Shown one piece after another: positions 36,901 to 45,300 of a stretch of DNA of 64,000 nucleotides. Source of the stretch: Phocoena phocoena (Eukaryota > Chordata > Mammalia > Artiodactyla > Phocoenidae); NCBI RefSeq assembly GCF_963924675.1, contig NC_089219.1, forward strand, positions 145,224,288 through 145,288,287, read 5' to 3'. Both the position numbers and the translations under genes were made by a program. Under the pieces are notes generated by a model. It ran no database searches. It was not told where the DNA came from and worked only from the letters and a program-made list of their open reading frames with translations. Position 1 is the stretch's first letter, and each line of letters opens with the position of its first letter.

Positions 36901-39900
36901 TCCAATCCACCATCGTTTCTCACATGGACTATTGCCAACAGTCTTTTAACTATTCTCCCTTCTTCCTTTTTTGCCCTCTTCAAAATTGATTCTTCACACC
37001 ATTGCCAAGGGTATCTTTTCAAAACAGAAATCACATCTTGTCACTCCTTACTTTAAATCCCCCACTGATGTAAACTACTATCCAACAAGGCCTTGTATGA
37101 GGTGATGGGGGATCCCTGCCCAATCCCTCTGACCTCACTATTCCTTCCTCTTCCATCTAGTCACATCAGCCCTCTTTCTATTTCTTGACCACATCAAACT
37201 TGTAACTACCTTAGGACCTTTGTGCTTCATTGTTTCCTTTGTGTTCAACACTCTGCCCCCTCTCTTTGCATGGCCAACTGCATTCAGGTTGCAGTTCAAA
37301 CATCACCTCCTCAGAGAGGCCTTCCCTGACTACACAATCTAAAAACCAGCATCCACAATCCCCATCACACAATCTTGTTTCATTGCCTTTAAAGCACTTA
37401 GTTCACGTATCTAATTGTTGACTGTCTTCCCCAATCCAGAATCTGGCTTCTGTGAGAGGGATTTTACTCTATAGTGCTTAGAACAGTGTTTGAAATATAG
37501 TACATGCTCACTAAACACTTGTTGACTGACTACTGAAATGAAGGACTATTAGTATAAATCTCTACATAAATGAAAGAAATACTGTCCTGCTATCATCCCC
37601 AACATTTTGGGAATTGCAACTCTCTGGCAATTTAGCTAATTTTATCATATCAACAACTCTGGAAATCTACAGGATAAGTATTTATTTTTACTGAAGTGAA
37701 TTAAAAGTAATTTCCAAAATAAGTAAAACTACCTCGGGTACCCCAATGTAAGAATACAGATTTATTATTATAAAAAAGGATAGTCTTCATATCTTAATTT
37801 ATTCATAGATAACAAAAAGTCTTTACTTCTTCAACATGGGGCTTTCAATCTCATTATGTAATAAAGCACTCAGGACACTGTGCGTCTCCCTGATGCTGAG
37901 TCAGGAGAAAAGTCTGAAACATAAGACATATTGACTACTGTGAGTCAGTGAGATCTTGTGGGTAGGAATTTTTTTAGAGTGGGTATAAAAGTAATGCAGT
38001 TTAACAGATCAAGAGCACTCCTATAGGGATAGTTCAATGTTCAAAGAAGACACTATGTACTTGAACTCATCTGTTCCCTTATAGTACCACATCTATGAAT
38101 TTGTATCTTAATTTTTCTGGATATCTTATCACTTTTATTGCCAAAGCAATATGATAACATGATAAAAAAGATGAAAACAAGGTGCTTATAACTCTACTAG
38201 ACCATCACAACGAGTATAATTTCTGTACTTTTCTCTCTAGTCTTTTCCTTATAGAATATATTTTTACATGGATGTCACAGTGAATAAACCATTTGGTATC
38301 CTGCTTGTCTCCCTACACTATACTGTAAACATTTTCCATGTTGCTACATAAACCTTATAGTCCACACTTTCTATAGTTATATTTAACATTGTAGCATTAT
38401 ATTTAACACTGTATAAGTTAACTAGCTATTTATCTCCTAACCTCTAGGCTCTTTCCACTTTTTCTCTATTTCAAGTAACTGCTGTAACAAACATCTTTGT
38501 GAAAGAAGATAGAATTTATTTCTTTTGGATTATTGCCTTATAATATTAATTTGAAAGAGGAGGAGCACTGAGTCAAAAGATGTTATGATTTTTTATGGTT
38601 CTTGTTTTATAAGACTGTTACCTTTAACGTGACACTTCTTTGGTCTTTTGGTGAAACTCCCTGAACTGGGTGAACACCCAAGCATGGCAGAACAAATCCA
38701 TTATACCTAAAAATGTAGAACGAATTAAGAAAGCAGAATATTAGACTAGGAGACAAAGTTACTCTGAACAAGAACAAGAACAAGAACAAGTAGGAAAGAA
38801 TTTTTTTAGGGCTATGTTAATGTGATTGTTTTTCTTCTCATTCTCTTTAAAAATTGATGATCTTTGATATTATAAATATGAAATCATAACTGCATCCTTA
38901 TTAGCAACTCTTTCTAAATCTTAATGAGAAGTAACACCTTTCTGAAAGCTGCATAATCTTTTCAAATTCTCCTGAATGTTCAGCAACCACCACAAGAGCC
39001 ATAACATTGGCCTGCAACAAAAATGAAGAGAATAGTTAGTCTCAAGCAATATACATCCAATATAATTAAATAAAAATTTAAAGTTTTCTGTGCTTTTAGT
39101 TATCCTTGCTCACTCACACTCCATCAATATAATCATAATAGCTATCACTGAGTAGTTACTATGCTTCAGGTATTACGTTTGGTGAAAATAAATATTACCC
39201 CCCATTTAATCTACATACTCCTGTGACATAGGCATTGCTGTAATCCACTGTATGGGTCAAGAGACAGAGTTTTGGTTGGAGTCAGATAACTTGCCCAACA
39301 TCACTAGCCCTGTGTAACTCCAAACCCCATACTCCTAATTAAGCTGCCACAGTGAAAGATGGCTGTATGTAAAAATGGCAACCATTTCTGAATACCACTT
39401 TTGGGGAAGACCACAAAACGCTAGCTTCATAAACACTTCCAAAGATTAATAATTTTTTTCCTACACAAATCAAACTGTTTCAGAAAACTTTTATAATTTC
39501 TCCAAGATCTCCAGAATAATGTTAATTCAAGAACTGAAAGATGGACCAATTTGTTCCATATTGCTGGTAAGCATGGTGGCTGTGGGAATGTGTTTTGGAT
39601 TCAGACTATCTTGTCTACATCACTCACTAGTGGTGTGTCTTTGGACAAGTTAATCTCTAGGCCTTAGTTTCCTCATCTATAAAATGGGTAATGGTTGGCT
39701 ATAAAATAGTAGCTTCCTCAGAAGCTTGCTGTCAAACATTAAATGAGATAATGTACAGGATGGGCTTAGCTCAGTGACCGGCACACAGTAAACAATAAAT
39801 GCTGTTTATTATTAACTTATTATTATTGAAGTAACAACAACATAGTATAACTAAATTTCAAGCTGTTTTAGGTCAAAATTAGGAGGAAAATAAAAACAAC

Positions 39901-41922
39901 TAAAAAAAGGGCAATTATAGGTATTGGCTTACTTTCTTGGCTTTCTCCAACACATCATCCAGATCCTAAAATAAACATAAGTAATCACAATCATTTTAGA
40001 TGGATAAGTAAGTGTCCTTTGGCTGTGTATATCAATGTAATTGAGGCACCATAAAGAATGACAGTGATGGCAAGGAACAAGGTGGTGGAATGTGAAGAGC
40101 CTATGCTGACCCTACCTCCCATCTACTCTCTCAGTAAAATGTGGCTTCTGTTCCCACTCTACTAAAACAGAAACTGTTATTGTCAAATATAAAGGACACT
40201 TCTCTGTCCTCCTACTCTACCCCTCAGCAGCATTAGAAACTCCTCACTTGTCCACTCCTTCCTTTTTGAGATATTTTCCACTCTTGGCTTCTGCAAAGAC
40301 TCCTCTCTAGCTGGCTGCTACTTTTCAGTCTCCTTGACTGGCTCTCTCTATCTGATTTCAGAACCCTATGCTTCTCTCTCTGACTCACCTTAAGTACTCT
40401 TATTACTATGCTCATTATGCTAATGAGTCCCCAGTTTTTATCTCCAGCCTATAACTCTCTCCTGAGCCCAAGATTCACATTTTACTTTATTTATTTATTT
40501 ATTTTAGTGGTACGCGGGCCTCTCACTGTTGTGGCCTCTCCCATTGCGGGGCACAGGCTCCGGACGCGCAGGCTCAGTGGCCATGGCTCACGGGCCCAGC
40601 AGCTCCGCGGCACGTGGGATCTTCCCGGACCAGGGCACGGACCCGCGTCCGCTGCATCGGCAGGCAGACTCTCAACCACTGCGCCACCAGAGTAGCCCCA
40701 AGATTCACATTTTTAAATGACCATATGACATCTCCACTTGGATGGATATTAGGTTTCAACATGTGCGGAACATAACCATTTTCTCAACAAACCTATTCTT
40801 TCTGCCTGCCCTCTCCAACCTCAGTTTTCCCTCATCTCAGCACCACCACCTCTCTACAGCATCCTCAAGTTCTCCCTTTCTCTCTCTTTCCTCAATTCCT
40901 CTCAGCATGTACTACAGATTCTATCTCTAAAATATACCTTGAATCCATCTGCTTCTCTCAAACTCCCCTGCAACCACTATCTTTAGTCTAATTACTACAA
41001 AAGCTTCTAAGCTGGTCTTCTAGCTTCCATTCTTGTTCTGTCCATTAGCCACACATCAGCAAAATGGTTTTTAAATGGATTATCAGATCTTGTCTCTCTC
41101 CTTAAAAAGCAAAGCCCTTTACTGGATCCCCATTGTGCTTCTAATGAAATGCGAACTCCTGACTCACTAAACCTCAGCAAACCTCTTTGGTCTTGTTTTA
41201 CGCGTCTTTTTAGCTCATCAGGCTCCACTCAGCCTTCCGGTAGCTTGAACGTCCAAATTCTGTCTTGCCTGGAGGCCTGCAACCCGCCTGCTTTCCTCAC
41301 CACCATGCACTCACCGCTTTGTCTTTCCAGCACCAATTTAAGCTTCACCTCTTGAGAGGTTTTTCCCCTAAAATAGACCCCGCTCTTCTTTTTTATTAGC
41401 CTCTAGTTTCCAATGTAGCGGGTAAAACACTTTGAAATTACGTGTGTGTGCGCGCGCTGGTTTTTGTTTGCTTCGCTCCCCTGTAGAACTGGAGCACGCG
41501 GCGTGCGGGAGTGAGCCCGAGTTTCGCGGACGGCGTCCTGGGGAAAGTGGATTCTCTGCCCGGAGCTGAGAGGCTGGTAGGATAGCCGGGCCAAGGCGGG
41601 ATAGGGGGAAGGACTCCAGTAGCCAGTAACAGCAAATAAAAGCCAAGTGGAGATAGAGGATATGGATATTCGGGATGAGAAAGAAAAATCAGTGTGAGTG
41701 AGATTAAATAAGGTGTAAGGAGCAAGTCGCACAGGACCACAGACGGGGGCCTGGGAGGATTTGGGGCTCCGCCCTAAGGGAGGAGAACAAGGATAGCCTG
41801 AAGGGAAAGAATGGGGGCCTCCCTGCTCCCACGGGCCCGACCTCGCCCTCACATACGCGGTCAAAGTCCGGGTCGGAGAGGTGGCAGTGACAGTCCACCA
41901 GCCCTACGCCCACCGCCCCCAT
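26379..41922 (-). CDS. TATDN3: TATDN3, TatD-family metal-dependent hydrolase (10 coding exons)
   Basis: Putative deoxyribonuclease or hydrolase of the TatD family, a metal-dependent TIM barrel. The ten exons join with GT/AG signals and consistent phases to 274 codons, the length I recall for human TATDN3. The metal ligands are all present: HxH in DCHCHL (residues 10-15), Glu107 in GEVGLD, His147 in NVHSR, His170 in HAFDG and Asp218 in ETDSP. His70 in LGVHP is also kept. Residue 144, split between exons 6 and 7, is Leu (TT|A) where I recall Val in human. The start is the ATG at 41922-41920, matching the family N-terminus; an in-frame GTG 12 bp upstream is not needed. It shares a CpG-island promoter with NSL1. 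The real substrate in the cell is not known to me. Confidence 0.97.
27309..27575. mobile_element. Tigger-type non-autonomous DNA transposon
   Basis: Inverted ends CAGTTGACCCC and AAGGGTCAACTG are flanked by TA on both sides (27307-27308, 27576-27577), the TcMar-type target duplication. No transposase coding is present. Confidence 0.88.
27727..27944 (+). repeat. Young CHR SINE, antisense to TATDN3
   Basis: Very close to consensus with an A-tail of more than 20. The target duplication AAGCAAGTTATG lies on both sides (about 27716 and 27945). Confidence 0.95.
28030..28262 (+). repeat. MIR-type old SINE
   Basis: It shows 'tttaatcctcaaaataactctgtgagataggtactattatta', broken here as old copies are, then 'cagataagaagg'. 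This is the MIR order. Confidence 0.65.
28369..28501 (-). repeat. CHR-type short SINE (same strand as TATDN3)
   Basis: A reverse-complement 120-bp class copy with 'gaccagggattgaacccgtg' and 'ggaccgccagggaattcc'. The flank CAGTTTTA recurs on both sides. Confidence 0.88.
28790..28991 (-). repeat. Young CHR SINE, minus strand
   Basis: It reads T-run, GCGGTATGCGGGCCTCTCAC, then CACCAGGGAAGCCC. It is inserted at the edge of an old MIR. Confidence 0.92.
28992..29200. repeat. MIR SINE
   Basis: It contains 'gttatacagctagtgggtatc' and 'gacaggatttgaatccagcc', the MIR core. Confidence 0.75.
29431..29511 (-). CDS. TATDN3: TATDN3 coding exon 9
   Basis: 27 codons, [20 protein letters not shown] and following, between CTCTAAG and GTAAATG. 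It contains the Asp of ETDSP, a metal or catalytic ligand. Confidence 0.95.
29712..29911 (-). repeat. Young CHR SINE, minus strand
   Basis: It has a T-rich tail and GCGGTACGCGGGCCTCTCAC. The target duplication AATGGTTAG flanks it. Confidence 0.93.
30065..30381 (+). repeat. Long CHR SINE
   Basis: A long-form copy with an internal extra 'cacctgccacaactactgaa' unit and an (AAAT)n tail. Confidence 0.9.
30485..30990 (+). repeat. LTR-like segment
   Basis: It contains 'gtatataaggcccag' and near its end 'ctttaatatcctttttctg' and 'tgagtatgagctgccc', resembling an ERV LTR. No clear ends were found. Confidence 0.4.
31010..31210 (-). repeat. L1 ORF2 fragment, antisense
   Basis: The phrases 'gtcataggtaagaaaccactgcc' and 'aggtctttgatccacttttgagt' are characteristic of antisense L1 ORF2 3' sequence. 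Confidence 0.8.
31321..31433 (-). CDS. TATDN3: TATDN3 coding exon 8
   Basis: 113 bp. It completes the Gly codon split with exon 7, then reads [20 protein letters not shown] to IIRSGQ, followed by GTAAAT. It contains the HAFDG metal ligand. Confidence 0.95.
31434..32797 (-). other. TATDN3: TATDN3 intron 7
   Basis: It holds the 72-bp tandem duplication (31617-31761) and a (CA)/(TA)-rich low-complexity patch at 32130-32300. No SINE is present. Confidence 0.85.
31617..31761. repeat. 72-bp tandem duplication
   Basis: Two adjacent copies (31617-31688, 31689-31761) begin AATCTTCAGAATAAAATTA and end CCTTCTCCA. They differ by a few substitutions and one inserted A. Confidence 0.95.
32798..32853 (-). 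CDS. TATDN3: TATDN3 coding exon 7
   Basis: 56 bp. After the base A that completes codon 144 it reads [18 protein letters not shown], then a G carried into exon 8. The acceptor is TTTACCAG and the donor GTATTT. It contains the NVHSR ligand. Confidence 0.95.
33017..33126 (-). CDS. TATDN3: TATDN3 coding exon 6
   Basis: 110 bp reading [20 protein letters not shown] to RRLNLP plus TT, then donor GTAGGT. The VGLDFSP strand follows the Glu ligand at the end of exon 5. Confidence 0.94.
33127..34042 (-). other. TATDN3: TATDN3 intron 5
   Basis: It contains a hAT-like MITE (about 33180-33560). Nothing else was recognised. Confidence 0.85.
33180..33560. repeat. hAT-like non-autonomous DNA transposon
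   Basis: The ends resemble an inverted pair ('gtacagtccaagagaaatat' and 'cacactggacagtg') with 'ccagtcacatttcaagtgctc' between. A similar element lies at 42490. The family name is not asserted. Confidence 0.55.
34043..34105 (-). CDS. TATDN3: TATDN3 coding exon 5
   Basis: 63 bp, [20 protein letters not shown] then E, between CATCCCAG and GTAAAT. It ends with the metal-binding Glu. Confidence 0.95.
34340..34591 (-). repeat. CHR-type SINE variant, minus strand
   Basis: About 250 bp, with repeated 'gcatgcaggatcttt' modules before 'gaccagggattgaaccc'. A perfect target duplication CAAGAACATGACTTC occurs on both sides (about 34324 and 34592). Confidence 0.88.
35157..35370 (+). repeat. Young CHR SINE, antisense to TATDN3
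   Basis: It has the full consensus with an A/G-rich tail and the target duplication AAAAGGGAGGTA on both sides. Confidence 0.95.
36850..37545 (+). repeat. L2 LINE 3' region
   Basis: It shows 'cctcctcagagaggccttcc', 'cttagaacagtgtttg' and 'gctcactaaacacttgttga', the standard L2 3' end order. Confidence 0.85.
38622..38706 (-). CDS. TATDN3: TATDN3 coding exon 4
   Basis: 85 bp. It completes the Arg codon with exon 3, then reads [20 protein letters not shown] to SVTLK, donor GTAACA. It contains the conserved LGVHP loop. Confidence 0.95.
38938..39011 (-). CDS. TATDN3: TATDN3 coding exon 3
   Basis: 74 bp, [20 protein letters not shown] then QLSE plus AG. The acceptor is TTGTTGCAG. The donor GTGTTA is weak, but the phase into exon 4 is exact. 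Confidence 0.94.
39012..39932 (-). other. TATDN3: TATDN3 intron 2
   Basis: It contains two MIR copies (about 39140-39350 and 39573-39830, the latter with 'cctcatctataaaatggg'). No other feature was seen. Confidence 0.8.
39573..39830 (+). repeat. MIR SINE
   Basis: It has the MIR order 'ttggacaagttaatctc', 'cctcatctataaaatggg' and a final 'cacacagtaaacaataaatg'. Confidence 0.75.
39933..39965 (-). CDS. TATDN3: TATDN3 coding exon 2
   Basis: A 33-bp microexon, [11 protein letters not shown], between ATTTTAG and GTAAGC. It is in phase with exons 1 and 3. Confidence 0.94.
40080..41360 (+). repeat. L2 LINE, split by a SINE
   Basis: It contains 'cttctaagctggtcttc', 'ggtttttaaatggattatc' and 'ccctttactggatccccat', in the L2 order. 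It is interrupted by the SINE at 40497-40698. Confidence 0.75.
40497..40698 (-). repeat. Young CHR SINE, minus strand
   Basis: An (ATTT)n tail precedes GTGGTACGCGGGCCTCTCAC. The target duplication CAAGATTCACATTTT lies on both sides. Confidence 0.94.
41857..41922 (-). CDS. TATDN3: TATDN3 coding exon 1
   Basis: 22 codons, [20 protein letters not shown] then DR, donor GTATGT. It contains the HxH metal motif. Confidence 0.96.
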
Positions 41923-42075
41923 CGCCGCAGCCACTGAATCCCTCGACTTGCCCGCGGAGCCTCAGGCGGAACGCTGCTGCTGCAGGCCGAGTTTCCGGCC
42001 GGACGTAGGCTCTTTCCTCCAGGGGAACCCGCTCTTCCGCTCCCAGAGTTCCCGCCCACAATTCAAGTTGGGAAA
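41923..42075. promoter_or_regulatory. Bidirectional promoter, TATDN3-NSL1
   Basis: 153 bp separate the two start codons. There is no TATA box. ETS-like TTTCCGGCC (41992-42000) and CTTCCGC (42034-42040), and an E2F-like TTCCCGCC (42049-42056), are visible. Another ETS site, ACTTCCGGG, lies in NSL1 exon 1 (42179-42187). An E2F site would suit a kinetochore gene. Transcription start sites are inferred, not seen. Confidence 0.8.
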
Positions 42076-42309
42076 ATGGAGGGGGCTCTTGCGTCGGTGG
42101 CCCTTTCTGCTCCGCGGGACGTGGAGAGAGTGGCCGGGACAGACGATGGGGCCCCGGTTCTTGCCACTTCCCGAAAAGACTTCCGGGTGCGTTGCACCTC
42201 GAAGCGGGCCGTGACGGAAATGCTAGAACTGTGCGGCCGCTTCGTGCAAAAGCTGGGGGACGCGCTGCCAGAGGAGATTCGGGAGCCCGTGCTGCGAGAT
42301 GCGCAGTGG
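42076..42309 (+). CDS. NSL1: NSL1 coding exon 1
   Basis: 78 codons from MEGALASVAL to EPVLRDAQW, donor GTACGG at 42310. It lies inside the CpG island. Confidence 0.96.
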
Positions 42310-45300
42310 GTACGGGCCCAGTCTTGTTTCATCACCCCCTCTCTCCACACCCCAGGTCTCAGTGGTCAGAAAGAGCGCACGCCAGGCTTCGGCAGAGTTA
42401 ACGGTGCCCCCCGCTTGGTTAGAAGCAGCCCGGGACACGGGAGGGAACAAAGTAGAGGCTAGAGGCAGCTGGGTATTGTTAATTACTTAGACCAGTGCTG
42501 TCCGACAGAAAAATACAAGGCGAGCCATGTATGTAACTTGAAATTAAAAGTAAGAAAAAATAGGTGAAATTAATTTTAATAACATTTATTTAACCATGTC
42601 CAAGATATCGTTTTAACTTGTAATAATTAAAAAATGAACGAGATAGTTTACATTCTTTTGTTCATACTAAGCTTTTCAAATCTGTCTTAAACTTACAGCT
42701 CATCTCCTTTCCTACTAGCCACATTTTAAAGGCCTCAGCAGCCATAAAGTGGCTGGTTGCTCCCCTATTGGGCGGTGCAGACAGAGACTATGAGAAATTC
42801 TCCAGGAGAGGGTAATCCTGGAAGTCAGTCAGTCAGTCACCAGGCTAGCTTTTGGTCTTTCCTTTTGTTTGTTTTAGAACATCTTGTAAAGAGAGCGAGA
42901 ACTTTTTCCCTACAAGTCTAAAGTAGATAAGGAAGCTGTCTTGCTTTTATAAACTTCAGTAAGATCACACACTGGCCCTTATAATACATTTCCCCTTCCT
43001 TTCTTAAATATTTTGCAAAGCCCTGAAGAAGATAGTTTTTTGGGAAAGACACAACAAATTGAGGGATTTGTGCCTGTCAAAAGGAAGCACACAATCTATT
43101 TATATTCAGGAAAAAAAGTTAAAATGCTTATAATGCAGTACAGTTTTGAGTGTGAATGACCACAGTGCAACCAAAATAAAGGGTAAATGGATGGAGAATG
43201 AAGGAACACTCCCTGGGTTGTGATTCTGTATTCCAGTGTTGTGTACACTGGCTCTTATATCATTCTCTCCTTGCAAGCAAGGGAAGAATAGAGACATACC
43301 TGAGTACATTTTTAGTAGTTTCTTGGGAGAAGACTGCTTTGTTGTGTAATGATCTTAGAATTTACCCCTTTCTAGGAAGTGCTAAACTGCTTAGAACATT
43401 TAATTATCTTACAAAAAAGAGGAACTTGGCTTATTATACCTTATTTAATGGATGAGAAAGTGGATTAGAAGATAAAAGGTGTGAAGACTTAAACTACCAA
43501 GGGAATTAACTTGTGTTTTACTTTAATTAAGAGAACAGATAAAAGGCAGAGGCTTTAATTATGTTGACATCTCTTTATCTAAAACCACATAATATAGTAT
43601 CACATTCTTTTTTGTGATAGTTATTTTTAAATTTATTTTATTGAAGTATAGTTGATTTACAATGTGTTAATTTCTACTGTACAGTAGTGGTTCAGTTATA
43701 TATGCATTCTTTTTTTAAAAAAATTTTATTTATTTATTTTTGGCTGTGTTGGGTCTTTGTTGCTGCGTGCGGGTTTTCTCTAGTTGTGGCGAGCGGGGGC
43801 TGCTCTTCGTTGCAGTGTGCAGGCTTTTCATTGCGGTGGCTTCTCTTGTTGCGGAGCACGGGCTCTAGGTGAGCAGGCTTCAGTAGTTGTGGCACACGGA
43901 CTCTAGAGTGCAGGCTCAGTAGTTGTGGCGTGGGGGCTTAGTTGCTCCAAGGCATGTGGGATCTTCCTGGACCAGGGCTTGAACCCTTGTCCCCTGCATT
44001 GGCAGGTGGATTCTTAACCACTGCGCCACCACGGAAGCCCCTGCTACTTTTTTAAATATTCTCTATCACAAATCTGAAATTGTTATTTTGCCAAAATGTT
44101 TGAATTCAGTATTTAAAGTTACTTTCAGTGACTTGACTATTGTGACTTTATTGCAGACTTTTGAATCAGCTGTGCAAGAGAATGTCAGCATTAATGGGCA
44201 AGCATGGCAGGAAGCTTCAGACAATTACTTTATGGGTATGTGATTTCACTTTGTCCCTCTGTCATTCATTTCTGAGTTATTTTTGTGGCTAGTTTTATTT
44301 ATTAATTTTATTTTATTTTATTTTATTTTTGGTCATGCTGCGAGGCTTGCAGGGTCTTAGTTCCCCAACCAGGGATCAAACTTGTGCAGAGTCCTAACCA
44401 CTGGACCCCCAGGGAATTCCCTCTAGTTTTATTTTGAGTGCTAATTCTTAATCCCCATTTTCAGTGTCACTTCTTTTAAAATTCCTTTAGTGGAAGAGTT
44501 CCTTTGCTGGAAAAAAGAGAAAAGTAATCTAGAAGACTATTGAGGTCGTAAGCTGAGGCAAACAACGTAGTGGTTACTGTGATCCTCTATATTGATATAT
44601 ACTATCTGGCCTTCCCAATAAGACTTTCATCTGATTAAACTTCAAAAGTACCCTTGTCAATAGCTTATTGGAAAATACTGTAGAACTATCCCCAGATGAA
44701 GAAACAGGTCCAGAGAATCCCTATGCTTAATACTTTATAAATCAAGTTGTATTTTTACAAGTGATCCTTTGAGTAGATAGTGAAGTACTCTTAGAAATGT
44801 GAAGTTAAACTATAAAAGTACCATGTAAAAGATGAGGTCAGTATTTGTAGAAACCTCCTTGATAAAACAGAGTGTTTTCCTGGTGTAGAGCAGACTAGAT
44901 TGTACCCTAACTAATGTTGTTGACATATCTAAAGAAAAAGTTTTAATAGAAAGAAAATGGTCAGTGTAGGAAGGAAAAAATGTAGTAGAAAAAGAGTGAT
45001 CAGTGTGGGAAGAGAGGCAGAACTCTCCAGCAATGTCCAGGAGAAGGGCTGCCCCATAAGAGGACTGGAGTGTCTTGTTGGTCCCCATGGTGATAGTATG
45101 GAGATTTGACCAGCATAGATTGATATCACTGCTAGCTGTTCAGCTTAACCACTTATACCCTTGAGCTTATTCCAAACCCATCAGGATACCCTTGAGCTTA
45201 TTCCAAGCCCATCAAGTAATTCTCTGTGGCTATAATTTTTCTCGTCAACATTAAGATAATTCTTTGCCCAGAAGACTTCACTGTTTAATCCTCGGCATTA

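Larger units (their letters stand above)
34106..38621 (-). other. TATDN3: TATDN3 intron 4
   Basis: It contains two SINEs (34340, 35157), an L2 (36850-37545) and MIR pieces (about 34160-34240 and 36100-36220). The remaining 35370-36100 and 37545-38600 show no gene. Confidence 0.85.
39966..41856 (-). other. TATDN3: TATDN3 intron 1
   Basis: Mostly L2 (40080-41360) with a young SINE inside. The 5' end of the intron (41440-41856) belongs to the CpG island. Confidence 0.85.
41440..42440. promoter_or_regulatory. CpG island over the TATDN3/NSL1 5' ends
   Basis: CpG is dense across both first exons and the gap between them, against a CpG-poor surrounding. No TATA box is visible near either start. 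Confidence 0.88.
42310..44156 (+). other. NSL1: NSL1 intron 1
   Basis: It contains a hAT-like element (42490-42770), an L1 3' end (43605-43712) and a long antisense SINE ending 115 bp before exon 2. 42770-43600 shows no gene. Confidence 0.88.

Noticed and set aside
41403..41864. 153-aa minus-strand frame just downstream of TATDN3 exon 1
   Set aside because: It is a CpG-island intron read-through with no homology, and the exon 1 donor GTATGT is clear.
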